Below, one piece after another: positions 10,283 through 21,865 of a stretch of DNA of 34,441 bases. Numbering within the stretch: position 1 is the stretch's first letter; every line of letters begins with the position of its first letter. Source of the stretch: Hyphomicrobiales bacterium (GTDB lineage: Bacteria > Pseudomonadota > Alphaproteobacteria > Rhizobiales > Beijerinckiaceae); assembly GCA_947455725.1 (NCBI GenBank), contig CANGPL010000027.1, positions 1 to 34,441 of the forward strand, given 5' to 3'. The position numbers were made by a program, and so were the translations under genes. The notes beneath the pieces were generated by a model. The model was not told the DNA's origin. It saw nothing but the letters and a program-made list of their open reading frames with translations, and searched no databases.

Positions 10283-10578
10283 AGGTCTTCTCCCGAGAAG
10301 CTAAATTCGAGTAATTCCATAAACTCAAGATCACCCGTCAACTTAACCCATTGTTGTTCGATCCAACCCGCACGGCGAATGGTCGCTTGACGCCGCTCAA
10401 TGCGCGACTCGCCATAAGGAACTCGGATCTCTTTGCCGTGAACGAGCACTTCGTCGCCCGGCCGTACTTTCACATTGCCGTCGAGTTCGACATGCGCCGC
10501 GAGGCTTTCAAACGTGTTGACGACATGAACCGTGCACATCACGTCCTCGCGGACATCTTTTGCGAATGGATTAAGCAT
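10279..10578 (-). CDS. Conserved small protein of the puh-acsF region, function unknown
   Basis: A 99-residue soluble protein with no signal peptide or membrane segment. The centre (residues 25-60) looks like a small beta-barrel, with [20 protein letters not shown]. The C-terminal part has [22 protein letters not shown] and an acidic tail. Its ATG overlaps the puhC stop by 1 base, and its stop overlaps the acsF start by 4 bases, so it is translationally coupled to both. Proteins of this type are usual between puhC and acsF in proteobacterial photosynthesis clusters, but I know of no assigned function. Position suggests a role in reaction-centre assembly or in the cyclase step. Confidence 0.85.
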   Translation of the reverse strand: MLNPFAKDVREDVMCTVHVVNTFESLAAHVELDGNVKVRPGDEVLVHGKEIRVPYGESRIERRQATIRRAGWIEQQWVKLTGDLEFMELLEFSFSGEDL

Positions 10579-11069
10579 CAGCCCTGCCCTCCTTGGCTCG
10601 AAACATCCGGGTTAGCAACATGCGATTGGCTTTTCAAAAACGCTTTGAAAACATCAGCATTGGTGTGCCCATAGGCATCCAAATCCAGCGTCACTTTGGT
10701 TTCTTCATCGATCAATAAAACCATGCCATTTGCGAGACGCTCGAGCAGCATGGGCGCCTTTAACGAGGCTTCATTCTGCTTACGTGTCCGCATCATACCC
10801 CGCATCATGCCGCGCAAAAAGCCATTTGTGCCGGGTGCGGCAATAGCGACTATTTCCTCGGTCTGAGCATCATAGACATGGACGCTGCCATCCGACGCGT
10901 CTTCAAACCGAAGGCTGCGACTCTCCGCCACTTCCGTTTTCACAAGATCGGTCAGCGCCGGTGACGGCGACATCCTTGCAATCACAACGGACGTAATCGT
11001 CGCGGCAATCAACAGGCCGGCTGCGAAGAGCGGGGCACGAGGAAAGCGGATATCGGTCTTGTGTTCCAT
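10578..11069 (-). CDS. puhC: Photosynthetic complex assembly protein PuhC
   Basis: A 163-residue protein with one N-terminal membrane anchor (about residues 12-30) and a periplasmic domain. It has the PuhC pattern SRSLRFEDASDGSVHVYDA followed by GTNGFLRGMMRGMMR. PuhC is needed for efficient reaction-centre/LH1 assembly (family knowledge). The duplicated GMMRGMMR segment and the later LLERLANGMVLLIDEET help identify it. It is separated from puhB by 7 bases and overlaps orf99 by 1 base. Confidence 0.93.
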   Translation of the reverse strand: MEHKTDIRFPRAPLFAAGLLIAATITSVVIARMSPSPALTDLVKTEVAESRSLRFEDASDGSVHVYDAQTEEIVAIAAPGTNGFLRGMMRGMMRTRKQNEASLKAPMLLERLANGMVLLIDEETKVTLDLDAYGHTNADVFKAFLKSQSHVANPDVSSQGGQG

Positions 11070-11076
11070 GATGTCC

Positions 11077-11721
11077 TCAGGCGGTCACGACATTGGCAGC
11101 AAAACGAACGGTCTTCTGCGCCATTGGCATTGGCGTTGTAGGCTTACCCTGCAAGGCGTCGCCAAGAAGGGTGGCAACTTTCAAAGCATCGGGAATCGCA
11201 CGCAACATCGGTTCAGGATGTTTTAGGCGGAACGGACGCACATGCGGCCAGAGTATGAGCCACGCCACACGGTCTTCGCCTTTAAGCGCCACGGGAATAT
11301 CGCCAGCACCCGAGCGATACATCCGCAAACCGGCCGATTCAATCATCGCGAAAGGCAGGTTAAGCGATATCGGCAACGCAATACCAATGCGCAACACGAG
11401 GCGCTTATTGGTAATCGTGTAGATCGTTGTGCGTGCACTCGCCCAAGCCAGCCCAGAAAGGATCCCGACCGCGACGAGCGTGAGCGGCAGATACCAAAGA
11501 ATAGGCTTTGCCGCTTCAAGCAGCGTCTCACCGTCAGCGAGACGGAAGATCACCGTGAAAAGCGTGATCGTAGCAAAATAGACAGCGACCTTGCGGACAT
11601 GGAAAGCATGCGCCGCCATGTCCTGCCAGCGGGGTGAACCCTGCCATAGCATCCGTTCCCCTGCCGGCAAAACTTCCGGCAGGCCTCTTACAGGATCAAA
11701 GTCAAAATCGTCGTGGCTCAT
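11077..11721 (-). CDS. puhB: Photosynthetic complex assembly protein PuhB
   Basis: A 214-residue membrane protein starting FDFDPVRGLPEVLPAGERM, the hallmark PuhB N-terminus. LWQGSPRW, two close membrane segments (about residues 45-62 and 74-95) and a bacterial PH-like domain (TTIYTITNKRLVLRIGIALP) follow. PuhB acts as a reaction-centre assembly factor that helps form the H-subunit-containing complex. It overlaps the puhA 3' end by 4 bases and precedes puhC. Confidence 0.94.
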   Translation of the reverse strand: MSHDDFDFDPVRGLPEVLPAGERMLWQGSPRWQDMAAHAFHVRKVAVYFATITLFTVIFRLADGETLLEAAKPILWYLPLTLVAVGILSGLAWASARTTIYTITNKRLVLRIGIALPISLNLPFAMIESAGLRMYRSGAGDIPVALKGEDRVAWLILWPHVRPFRLKHPEPMLRAIPDALKVATLLGDALQGKPTTPMPMAQKTVRFAANVVTA

Positions 11722-12479
11722 AGCAAAGGCTCCGCGCGTTGCGGCGTCGCATACAGATGGCCGCCAGCGTAGTAGGCGCAGATTTTGTCTTCCTCGAGAC
11801 GCGTCACGAAATCGGCGTTTTTATGCGCCGGAACGGTGGCGAAATGTTTGCCGAGGATTGAGCGCACGGTCACGGTCCGCTTCGAGCTGCTGATCCGCGT
11901 CATCGTCGTTGGCAAAAGAACGGTACGGCCTTCAACTTCCACTTCGAAATAGCGGATGATCGCTTCAGCGCGGTCGAGCCACACATCTTTTACCTTGCCG
12001 CCAATAGTGCCGTCAGCCCCGACAACGGCCATGCCGCGTGGATCGGGATCGGTGTGGTCAATATGCCATTCAGGCACGGTACGAAGCGGCACAATCTTAG
12101 GCGTTCCATGCACGGTCACATCCGGAATATCCTGACGCTCGGCATAGGCCGCAGGTCCCACACCGTCGAGCATTGGATCACCATCGGGCTTAAGGGGCGC
12201 GCCAAGAAAGCCCGCAATCGGCGTGGCCTTAATCGGGCGCCCATCATAGGGCTGCTCGCGCGGCGCTTCGACTTCTGAGCCATCGGCCAATAAGAAAGTC
12301 TTGGGTGCTGGAATGGCCGGAAAGCCTTGCACCACAATGCCCGAACGTTCGGTTTCAAGCGGGTAGCCTTCCCGCTTGTCTTCGCGGTGCAAATAGTAAA
12401 TCACCGCGGCAAGAAAGCCCCAAAAGAGATAGAGCGTTATTTGCGCGACATCGAAATAACTGGTTATGGCTGCGTGCAT
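11718..12479 (-). CDS. puhA: Reaction centre H subunit
   Basis: A 253-residue protein with a single N-terminal transmembrane helix (residues about 12-32) and a large cytoplasmic domain. The start (ITSYFDVAQITLYLFWGFLA) and the YYLHREDKREGYPLE connector are diagnostic for PuhA. The PRC-barrel region includes GTIGGKVKDVWLDRAEAIIRY and LLPTTMTRI. The H subunit caps PufLM on the cytoplasmic side and shapes proton delivery to QB. It lies directly after lhaA (1 base between genes) and overlaps puhB. Confidence 0.97.
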   Translation of the reverse strand: MHAAITSYFDVAQITLYLFWGFLAAVIYYLHREDKREGYPLETERSGIVVQGFPAIPAPKTFLLADGSEVEAPREQPYDGRPIKATPIAGFLGAPLKPDGDPMLDGVGPAAYAERQDIPDVTVHGTPKIVPLRTVPEWHIDHTDPDPRGMAVVGADGTIGGKVKDVWLDRAEAIIRYFEVEVEGRTVLLPTTMTRISSSKRTVTVRSILGKHFATVPAHKNADFVTRLEEDKICAYYAGGHLYATPQRAEPLL

Positions 12480-12480
12480 A

Positions 12481-13947
12481 TCAGGCCTCCCTATAGCCTT
12501 CTACTCGTCCTTCTTCCCAACCGGGCTTTGACGAGTTACGCCGCATAATGCGGCTATTGCCGGAACCCACTAAAGGTCCCACGATCATCAACGTTGCGAA
12601 GAGCAACGCAATTTCTAGAATAAAAACGATGACATATCCGGTGGCCGGGCTTTTAAGCACCGAGCCGAATGTCCCAGCCATCGCGGCCTGCGAAAGTAAA
12701 TCGCGCGCCACGCCGCTAAATGCGATGCTGACGCCTGCGCATGTCGCTTGAACGCCGCCCCAAGTGCCCAGCAAAATGCCGCTCATCGATGCATTGGCAA
12801 GACCCATGGTTGCCGTCAGCGTTCCAACGGCAAAGAGACCAGCGCCGATGCCTACCCCAAAGCAGCCGCTGCGGAACAGGCCAACGGCACCCGCAAGCGG
12901 CGAGAAAACAACAATACCAAACGACATGATCCCAACAAGGAGACCAATCGCGGAAACCTTCAACGCATCAATCTTCTGGTTCAAAAGCTGTTCGGACAGC
13001 ATGAAACCCGTCAACATGCCGCCGGCCAAAATCGCCATGAGCAAGGTTGTTTGACCAACCGCCAAACCAAAAATCTGTCCGCCAAACGGCTCAAGCAAAA
13101 TGTCTTGCATGTTAAAGGCAGCAGTGCCCAAGCCGACAATCACCATCAAACGGCTAAACTCTGGCAGACGGTTCAGCTTGGCCCATGCCGCTTTAAAATC
13201 GAGGCTTGGCTCTTCGGTCTCACGTTCCTGATAGCGGCGGCGAGGCTCCATATGCCAAAGCGCAATCCCGTTAAAGATAATCGTCAACAGCGCCACGCCT
13301 TGAATAAGTTGGATAAGGCGTACTTCGTTAAAACTCTTTAAAATGAGGCTATAGGCAATGGCACTTCCCACCATGCCGACAAGCAGCATTGTGAACAACA
13401 AAGCGACAACGCGGGGGCGAACTTCTTCGGGTGCCAAATCATTGGCTAAGGCCAAGCCTGCGGTCTGCGTTGTGTTGAGGCCCGCACCCACCAAGAGGAA
13501 GGCAAGACCAGCGCCCAATTGGCCATAAATCATCGGACCATTGGTGTCGCCCGAGAGGAGCAATAAAGCAAACGGCATGATGGCAAAGCCACCAAACTGC
13601 ATCATGCTGCCGAACCAAATATAGGGGACGCGCTTCCAGCCTAGAACCGAGCGATGCGTATCGGATTTATAACCGATCAAAGCGCGAAACGGCGCAAAGA
13701 CGACCGGCAACGAAACCATCAAGCCGACAAGCCAGGCGGGAACTGCGAGTTCAACAATCATGATGCGGTTTAGTGTGCCAGTTAACAACACCGTCGCCAT
13801 ACCAACCGAAATCTGGAACAAAGCCAGACGCAACAATTTGCCGAGCGGAAGCTCAGCCGTTGCCGCATCGGCGAAGGGCAGGAATTGCGGACCAACCCGC
13901 TGCCACCCACGCGCGATTTTCGAGTTGATAAGGTCGAGACCTTTCAT
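12481..13947 (-). CDS. lhaA: Light-harvesting/reaction-centre assembly transporter LhaA (PucC family)
   Basis: A 488-residue major-facilitator-type protein with about twelve membrane helices, beginning GWQRVGPQFLPFADAATAELP and followed by RLALFQISVGMATVLLTGTLNR, both diagnostic of the PucC/LhaA (Bch2) family. It lies between bchM and puhA, where LhaA is found in purple bacteria. LhaA supports LH1 assembly and probably handles bacteriochlorophyll delivery. It overlaps bchM by 4 bases. Two paralogues are in this window (22922-24268 and 26786-28195). Confidence 0.93.
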   Translation of the reverse strand: MKGLDLINSKIARGWQRVGPQFLPFADAATAELPLGKLLRLALFQISVGMATVLLTGTLNRIMIVELAVPAWLVGLMVSLPVVFAPFRALIGYKSDTHRSVLGWKRVPYIWFGSMMQFGGFAIMPFALLLLSGDTNGPMIYGQLGAGLAFLLVGAGLNTTQTAGLALANDLAPEEVRPRVVALLFTMLLVGMVGSAIAYSLILKSFNEVRLIQLIQGVALLTIIFNGIALWHMEPRRRYQERETEEPSLDFKAAWAKLNRLPEFSRLMVIVGLGTAAFNMQDILLEPFGGQIFGLAVGQTTLLMAILAGGMLTGFMLSEQLLNQKIDALKVSAIGLLVGIMSFGIVVFSPLAGAVGLFRSGCFGVGIGAGLFAVGTLTATMGLANASMSGILLGTWGGVQATCAGVSIAFSGVARDLLSQAAMAGTFGSVLKSPATGYVIVFILEIALLFATLMIVGPLVGSGNSRIMRRNSSKPGWEEGRVEGYREA

Positions 13948-14641
13948 CGCCGCTTCAACTCCTGTGCTTTGGAGTGATAGAAGCCGCTTGTGATGTGCTG
14001 ATCGCGACCAAGCGCCCAGCCTTCAAACCGTTCGTCGCGATGCACCGTAATCGCCACCCGATTGGGGCGATGCGGGACAATCCAAGGCGAACGATTGCCG
14101 CGCGGAAAAAGCTTGCCCACGGCCTGCATGGTGCCGAGAAGAGGCGTCCATGGCGCATAGGTAAAATGCACGCCGGAGCGGCTCATCGCCGTAAAGCGCG
14201 CGAGCATATTGATCATATCGGGGTAGGAATAATGGATCACCGAATCCATGGCGACGACGTGGTCGAACATGCCCAAGGAGTTATCAATCATATCGCCTGC
14301 GATAAAATTGATTTTACCCTTACCGAGCATTCCCGGCACGCGCTCTTTAGCAAGCTCAATCAGGGTTGGTGATAAATCAATTGCCGTTACATCAGCGCCG
14401 CGCATGGCCGCTTCCACCGCTAAAGCACCCGTGCCACAGCCTGCATCCAAGAGACGGCAACCGGTGAGATCTTCGGGCAAAAAGGAGAGGAGCGTATGGC
14501 GCATCCGGTCACGCCCGGCGCGCACGGTTGCACGAATACCGCTGACCGGTGCATCCGATGTTAAGCGCGACCACGCAGCAGCAGCCGTACGATCAAAATA
14601 CGTCTCAATCTTGCTGCGGCGCTCAATATAGGTCGAGGACA

Positions 14642-14642
<1 letters not shown>
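13944..14642 (-). CDS. bchM: Mg-protoporphyrin IX O-methyltransferase
   Basis: A 232-residue SAM-dependent methyltransferase. It methylates the ring-C propionate of Mg-protoporphyrin IX to give the substrate of AcsF. The SAM motif is CRLLDAGCGTGALAVEAA near residue 80, followed by ADVTAIDLSPTLIELA, and VAMDSVIHYSYPDM is a typical BchM segment. It is coupled to bchL by a 1-base overlap and to lhaA by a 4-base overlap. Confidence 0.96.
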
Positions 14643-15586
<944 letters not shown>

Positions 15587-17152
15587 CTAGCGGCTAAAAT
15601 GGGCTTTTGCATCGTAGAGTGTCTCAACATTGATAAGGGTAATTCCCAATTCACTGGCATAGCGCTCGGTGTTGCGCTTCGCTTTACCGCGAACAAAGAA
15701 GGGAATTTTTTTCAATTCTTTTTCAGCGTCCGCCGACCAACCCGCCTCAAGATTGATTGGCTCAGACTGCGCAGTCGATGCGGCGATCATAGGCTCCGAA
15801 ACGCTCTCGCCCACAGGCGCTTTTTGTGAAGCGTGACCGAGATGCGAAGGCGCCGCCCCATCATGAAACTCGACATCGTCGCGGAACATGTGGATGAGAT
15901 GCTCTTCCAAGCCCATCATCAAGGGATGAACCCAGGTATCAAAAATCACATTCGCGCCTTCAAACCCCATTTGCGGCGAATAGCGCGCGGGGAAATCTTG
16001 CACATGCACGGGTGCTGAGATCACGGCGCAAGGCAAGCCTAGACGCTTGGCAATGTGCCGCTCCATTTGCGTACCCAGAATAAGCTCAGGCTGCAATTCA
16101 GCAATACGCGCTTCAACATCGAGATAATCATCGGTAATCAGCGCCTCGACACCGAGGCGCGTAGCGGCTTCACGCACCTGTCGCGCATATTCACGCGAAT
16201 AGGTGCCGAGGCCAACAACGTCAAAACCAAATTCGGTACGGGCCATGCGCTCAGCGGCGAGCACATGCGTGGCATCGCCAAAGATAAACACACGCTTGCT
16301 GGTCAGATAGGTTGAATCAACCGACTTGGAATACCACGGCAAACGGCTTGTCTCTTGCGCAAGAAACGCTGTCGTATCAATGCCAGCAAGACGGCCGACT
16401 TCAGCAATAAAATCACGCGTTGCACCAATGCCAATCGGCACAATCGTCGTCATCGATTGCGCACAATTTTTCTCAAGCCAGCGGCCGGCATTTTCGGCGA
16501 TCTCGGGATAGAGGATCACGTTAAAAGTCGCATCCCCCAAACGCGCAATATCGGAAGGTCGTGCGTCATATGGCGCGATGACGTTGACGGTAACGCCAAG
16601 GCTTTCAAGCAAGCGGCGGATCTCGTTCAAATCATCGCGATGGCGGAAGCCTAACGCCGTTGGACCTAAAATATTGCAGCTTTTGGGATTACGCGAGGCT
16701 TTATCCGTATTGGCTGGGCAAAGCCCGCGCACGATCCGATAAAACGTCTCGGATGCGCCCCAATTTTCTTTCTTCTGATAGGATGGTAATTCAAGCGGCA
16801 CCACCGGAATAGGCAAAGCCAGGGCCTGCGCCAAACCACCGGGATCATCTTGAATAAGTTCGGCCGTGCAAGACGCACCCACGATCATCGCTTCGGGCTG
16901 AAAACGCTCATAGGCTTCAAGGCAAGCGGTCTTGAAAAGCTCCGCTGTATCACCGCCCAAATCGCGCGCTTGAAAGGTCGTATACGTCACCGGCGGGCGT
17001 ACATTGCGCCGCTCAATCATGGTGAAAAGCAGATCGGCATAGGTGTCGCCTTGCGGCGCATGCAACACATAATGCAGGCCCTTCATCGCGGTTGCGATGC
17101 GCATCGCGCCAACATGGGGTGGTCCTTCATAGGTCCAGAGCGTCAGCTGCAT
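15587..17152 (-). CDS. bchB: Dark-operative protochlorophyllide reductase subunit BchB
   Basis: A 521-residue NifK-like catalytic subunit. D36 (in [10 protein letters not shown]) matches the aspartate that supplies the fourth ligand of the NB 4Fe-4S cluster, as described for characterised BchNB. The [16 protein letters not shown] block and the C-terminal helical extension with [14 protein letters not shown] are typical. The length fits the alphaproteobacterial family. It lies 1 base after the bchN stop on the same strand, so the N and B subunits should be made together. Confidence 0.98.
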   Translation of the reverse strand: MQLTLWTYEGPPHVGAMRIATAMKGLHYVLHAPQGDTYADLLFTMIERRNVRPPVTYTTFQARDLGGDTAELFKTACLEAYERFQPEAMIVGASCTAELIQDDPGGLAQALALPIPVVPLELPSYQKKENWGASETFYRIVRGLCPANTDKASRNPKSCNILGPTALGFRHRDDLNEIRRLLESLGVTVNVIAPYDARPSDIARLGDATFNVILYPEIAENAGRWLEKNCAQSMTTIVPIGIGATRDFIAEVGRLAGIDTTAFLAQETSRLPWYSKSVDSTYLTSKRVFIFGDATHVLAAERMARTEFGFDVVGLGTYSREYARQVREAATRLGVEALITDDYLDVEARIAELQPELILGTQMERHIAKRLGLPCAVISAPVHVQDFPARYSPQMGFEGANVIFDTWVHPLMMGLEEHLIHMFRDDVEFHDGAAPSHLGHASQKAPVGESVSEPMIAASTAQSEPINLEAGWSADAEKELKKIPFFVRGKAKRNTERYASELGITLINVETLYDAKAHFSR

Positions 17153-17153
17153 G

Positions 17154-18955
<1,802 letters not shown>

Positions 18956-19042
18956 CCATGCCCTCCCGGCTGGCATCCCTTCTGTGGTCCAGAAGTTCTG
19001 AAAGCCATCCATAGGGAGAGGCTACCCTCGCCGGACATAAAG

Positions 19043-19060
19043 TGTCAAGTAATCTTGACG
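19043..19060. promoter_or_regulatory. PpsR/CrtJ-type operator, bchF-proximal
   Basis: TGTCAAGTAATCTTGACG fits the TGT-N12-ACA consensus except for the last base, and its inner CAAG/CTTG arms are also palindromic. It lies 88 bases upstream of the bchF start, in the bchF-ppaA divergent region. An overlapping weaker site, CGT-N12-ACA, runs 19059-19076. PpsR is known to repress bch operons through paired sites of this form; binding here is inferred. Confidence 0.78.
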
Positions 19061-19084
19061 TAATAAATAAATGACATTTATGAT
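19055..19084 (+). promoter_or_regulatory. Candidate sigma-70-type promoter for ppaA
   Basis: TTGACG (19055-19060) and TATGAT (19079-19084) are separated by 18 bases on the plus strand. This would leave a leader of about 150 bases before ppaA. The -35 element overlaps the first PpsR-type operator, so repression could act by direct blocking. Alphaproteobacterial promoters are loose, so this is a candidate only. Confidence 0.4.
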
Positions 19085-19141
19085 TGGTGTGATTTATAAG
19101 GGTGCATTGCTTGACGGTCAGACTAAGGCCGATCCAGCCCA

Positions 19142-19159
19142 TGTCAATGTAAGGCGACA
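19142..19159. promoter_or_regulatory. PpsR/CrtJ-type operator, ppaA-proximal
   Basis: TGTCAATGTAAGGCGACA is an exact TGT-N12-ACA match. Its centre is 99 bases from that of the 19043 site. Paired, separated sites are the usual arrangement for cooperative PpsR/CrtJ binding. It lies about 87 bases upstream of the ppaA TTG start. Confidence 0.75.
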
Positions 19160-19245
19160 CGATAAGCGGGTCCTGATCGGCGACTTCCGGTGCCTAAGTT
19201 ATAACAGGCGACGAGAGAGACGGACAGGAAAGGGGAGGTCAGGCT

Positions 19246-20151
19246 TTGGTACCATCTGATCAGGGGGAAAGCGCTCTAGCCGCCGATGACCCCTATGACA
19301 CCGATTATGGTAGCCTCTATTCGGCGGAACAGAGGGGTTCCCGCTCGTCTTGGGATGAGCAGGCCGACAAGGTTCATTTGCAGGATCTCGCCCAAACCAT
19401 TGAAAATGTGATCATTCCGCGCCTGCGGGTAAATTTGGGCGTTAGCGGCCTGCCGGTACGTGAAAAAGCGTCCAACGAGCCCGAAATCGGGCCAGATGTC
19501 GTCGAAACCTTCGCCAAACTCGTGATGTCGCATGATAATCGCGAGGCGTTCCGCTTTGTCGAAAGCCTTTATGAGCGCAATATTTCCCTCGAATCGGTCC
19601 TTTTGGACCTGATGGCACCGGCTGCCCGGCATATGGGCACCCTATGGGTGACCGACGCGTGTAGTTTTGTTGATGTCACGCTGGGAATGACCCGAATTCA
19701 GCAGATTTTGCGCCAATCGCGGCAAAATTCGCCGGATAATCTGATTAAATCGCAATCCAAAGGCCAATTATTGCTCATTCCGGTGCCGGGCGAGCAACAT
19801 ACTTTGGGCCTAAGGATCATCGAAGAATTACTGATGCGCGATGGCTGGGATGTCACCAGCAATCTTTTGGCAAGTGTGGATGACATCATTCAAATGGTGA
19901 GTTTGTCATCCTATGATGTTATTGGGCTGTCGATTAGTCGCGAAAGGCTGCTTGAACCCCTCCAATCGATCATCACTCTGATCAAACATCATTCCATGAA
20001 CCGATCTGTTCGTATCATTGTTGGTGGCGTTGTGTTTAGCGACAACCCTGAATTGGCCCATGCGATCGATTCAGACGCCGTTTTAACGGATGCGCGTAAC
20101 CTTTTGGCTACGGCAAATTCGCTCTCCCGAAGTGTTCAACTCGACTCTTAA
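19246..20151 (+). CDS. ppaA: PpaA/AerR-type B12-binding regulator
   Basis: A 301-residue protein of the AerR/PpaA (SCHIC-like) family, the anti-repressor partner of PpsR/CrtJ. The helical B12-cap segment has PAARHMGTLWVTDACSFVDV (125-144). The Rossmann-type cobalamin domain begins at about 173, with GEQHTLG (182-188) in place of the classical DxHxxG. In Rhodobacter AerR, cobalamin binding lets the protein sequester CrtJ in a light-dependent way (family knowledge). The start is a TTG at 19246, supported by AGGGGAGG 7 bases upstream. ppsR follows 20 bases later, giving the usual ppaA-ppsR pair. Confidence 0.93.
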   Translation: MVPSDQGESALAADDPYDTDYGSLYSAEQRGSRSSWDEQADKVHLQDLAQTIENVIIPRLRVNLGVSGLPVREKASNEPEIGPDVVETFAKLVMSHDNREAFRFVESLYERNISLESVLLDLMAPAARHMGTLWVTDACSFVDVTLGMTRIQQILRQSRQNSPDNLIKSQSKGQLLLIPVPGEQHTLGLRIIEELLMRDGWDVTSNLLASVDDIIQMVSLSSYDVIGLSISRERLLEPLQSIITLIKHHSMNRSVRIIVGGVVFSDNPELAHAIDSDAVLTDARNLLATANSLSRSVQLDS

Positions 20152-20171
20152 ACGACGGTAAAAGTATTATT

Positions 20172-21632
20172 GTGACCAATAAGCAAAAAAATCACGTAAA
20201 AGAGCATGTGCCAACCGTCGATACCGCGGCAGGCGCCTATGGTGTATTGACCCAAATCGACTCTTTATCAGCCGCGCAATTTCTGGCGTCGTCGTCTGAC
20301 ATCGTTTTTATTATTAATGCCGATGGAATAATCATTAATAAGGTCTTTTATTCTTCGGATTATTCCGGCGAATTGTTCAAAGATTGGGTCGGCAAGGCGT
20401 GGATTGATACGGTTTCGGTCGAAAGTCGGCCCAAAATCAAGGAAATGCTACAGGATCTGGCCAGTGGCCAGACATCCCGTTGGCGGCAAATCAACCAGAC
20501 GACCGAGCCGGGCATTGAATTGCCCATTCGCATTATCTTGTTGAAAGCGGGCACCGAGGGACATGCGATTGCGGTGGGGCGCGATATGCGGCCCGTTGCC
20601 AGTATGCAGCAACGCCTTGTGGCGGCTGAATTATCCATCGAGCAGGAATATGCGCGGCTGCGCCACGCAGAAACGCGGTATCGTTTGCTGATGCAGGTAT
20701 CGGCTGAGGCAATTTTACTGATTGATGGCCGTACGGGACGGGTGATCGAGGCCAATCCATCGGCTGCCACGATGCTTAATCGGCCCTTGAAGCGCCTAAT
20801 CGGTTCGATTTTCTCCGATAATTTCTCAGGTTCCGACCTCGGCAAAATTGAAGATATGAACATCGCCCTGCGCTCCTCGGGGCGGATGGATGAAGTGTCT
20901 TTGACGCTTGAAGGCGATCAACAGGCGGTGGCCAGCGCAACGGTCTTCCGCGAAGACAATGCCATTTATTACCTTGTGAGACTGTTCCCGCTTTCAGTCG
21001 GCACCGGCGGAACGGTCGTGTCCAAAAGCCAATCCGCGGCGATTCGCGTCATGCAGGGCATGCCCGATGGCTTTGTTCTGACCGATTTTGACCGTAAAAT
21101 TCTCACCGCAAACGCTTCTTTCCTCGAAAGCGCCCAATTGGGCGCGGAGGAACAGGCGCGCGGCGAGCCGCTTGATCGCTGGTTGGGTCGCGTGGGCGTT
21201 GATATTGGACTGCTTTATTCCAATGTCATCGAAAATGGCATGGTGCGCCAGTTTTCCACCGTCATTCGCGGCCAATTTGGAACGATTGAAGATGTTGAAG
21301 TGTCAGGCTTTGTTGCCCCGGATACGGACCCGCCCTCCATCGGCTTCACGCTTAGACGGGTAGCGCGCCGCACGATTGCGGATGATCACAGCAAAAAGAG
21401 CCTACTGCGTTCAATCGACGAAATGACCAAGCTTGTCGGCAAAGTACCGCTGAAAGATTTGGTGCGCGAAACCACCGACATCATCGAGCGGCTCTGCATT
21501 GAAGCAGCCCTACAACTCACCGACAATAACCGCGCAAGCTCGGCCGATATGCTCGGGCTTTCGCGGCAAAGCCTCTATGTCAAACTGCACCGCCACGGGA
21601 TAGAGGATAAAGGCTTTGGTGATAAAGGCTAA
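20172..21632 (+). CDS. ppsR: Transcriptional repressor PpsR/CrtJ
   Basis: A 486-residue redox/light-responsive repressor. It has an N-terminal PAS-like region, a Q-linker helix near 160-200, two further PAS domains (about 170-270 and 290-400) and a C-terminal Fis-type helix-turn-helix (about 435-478, ADMLGLSRQSLYVKLHRHG). It starts with GTG at 20172 and has no strong ribosome site, so it may depend on coupling to ppaA. The only cysteine is C442 (IIERLCIEAAL), equivalent to the conserved redox cysteine in the DNA-binding domain. The second PAS-domain cysteine of Rhodobacter PpsR is absent. Targets are the TGT-N12-ACA sites found here before bchF/ppaA, bchG and pucB. Confidence 0.95.
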   Translation: MTNKQKNHVKEHVPTVDTAAGAYGVLTQIDSLSAAQFLASSSDIVFIINADGIIINKVFYSSDYSGELFKDWVGKAWIDTVSVESRPKIKEMLQDLASGQTSRWRQINQTTEPGIELPIRIILLKAGTEGHAIAVGRDMRPVASMQQRLVAAELSIEQEYARLRHAETRYRLLMQVSAEAILLIDGRTGRVIEANPSAATMLNRPLKRLIGSIFSDNFSGSDLGKIEDMNIALRSSGRMDEVSLTLEGDQQAVASATVFREDNAIYYLVRLFPLSVGTGGTVVSKSQSAAIRVMQGMPDGFVLTDFDRKILTANASFLESAQLGAEEQARGEPLDRWLGRVGVDIGLLYSNVIENGMVRQFSTVIRGQFGTIEDVEVSGFVAPDTDPPSIGFTLRRVARRTIADDHSKKSLLRSIDEMTKLVGKVPLKDLVRETTDIIERLCIEAALQLTDNNRASSADMLGLSRQSLYVKLHRHGIEDKGFGDKG

Positions 21633-21674
21633 TAAATAAAGTCTATTCGCGGCCACGCGCGGCTACTTGTTTAC

Positions 21675-21828
21675 CTGCTTCTCCTTGAGGGAGAATCTGT
21701 CGGCGGAGCCGACTGATGAGGGGCTGATGGTCGTTATTCAGCGATGCCAAGCGATCCCCCAACGACAAACAGCAGAACCTCATCCCCCTGCTCCGCAGGG
21801 ACCTTCTCCTTCAAGGAGAAGGACGCCT
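21675..21828. repeat. Palindromic intergenic repeat, copy B
   Basis: The same element as 2594-2748, about 154 bases. The right terminal hairpin (ACCTTCTCC, TTCAA loop, GGAGAAGGA, about 21801-21822) is identical in both copies. The left end (CTTCTCC-TTG-AGGGAGAA) and the inner TGATGAGG/CCTCATC arms are diverged. Copies flank intergenic sites only. Here it follows ppsR and may stop its transcript. Confidence 0.78.
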
Positions 21829-21865
21829 TCTGATCGCGATATTGACTAGTCAGCCCGTTCATTCC

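Noticed and set aside
12748-13341. Plus-strand open frame of 197 codons
   Set aside because: It is antisense to lhaA, and its Gln/Asn/Arg-rich translation has no hydrophobic or domain pattern.
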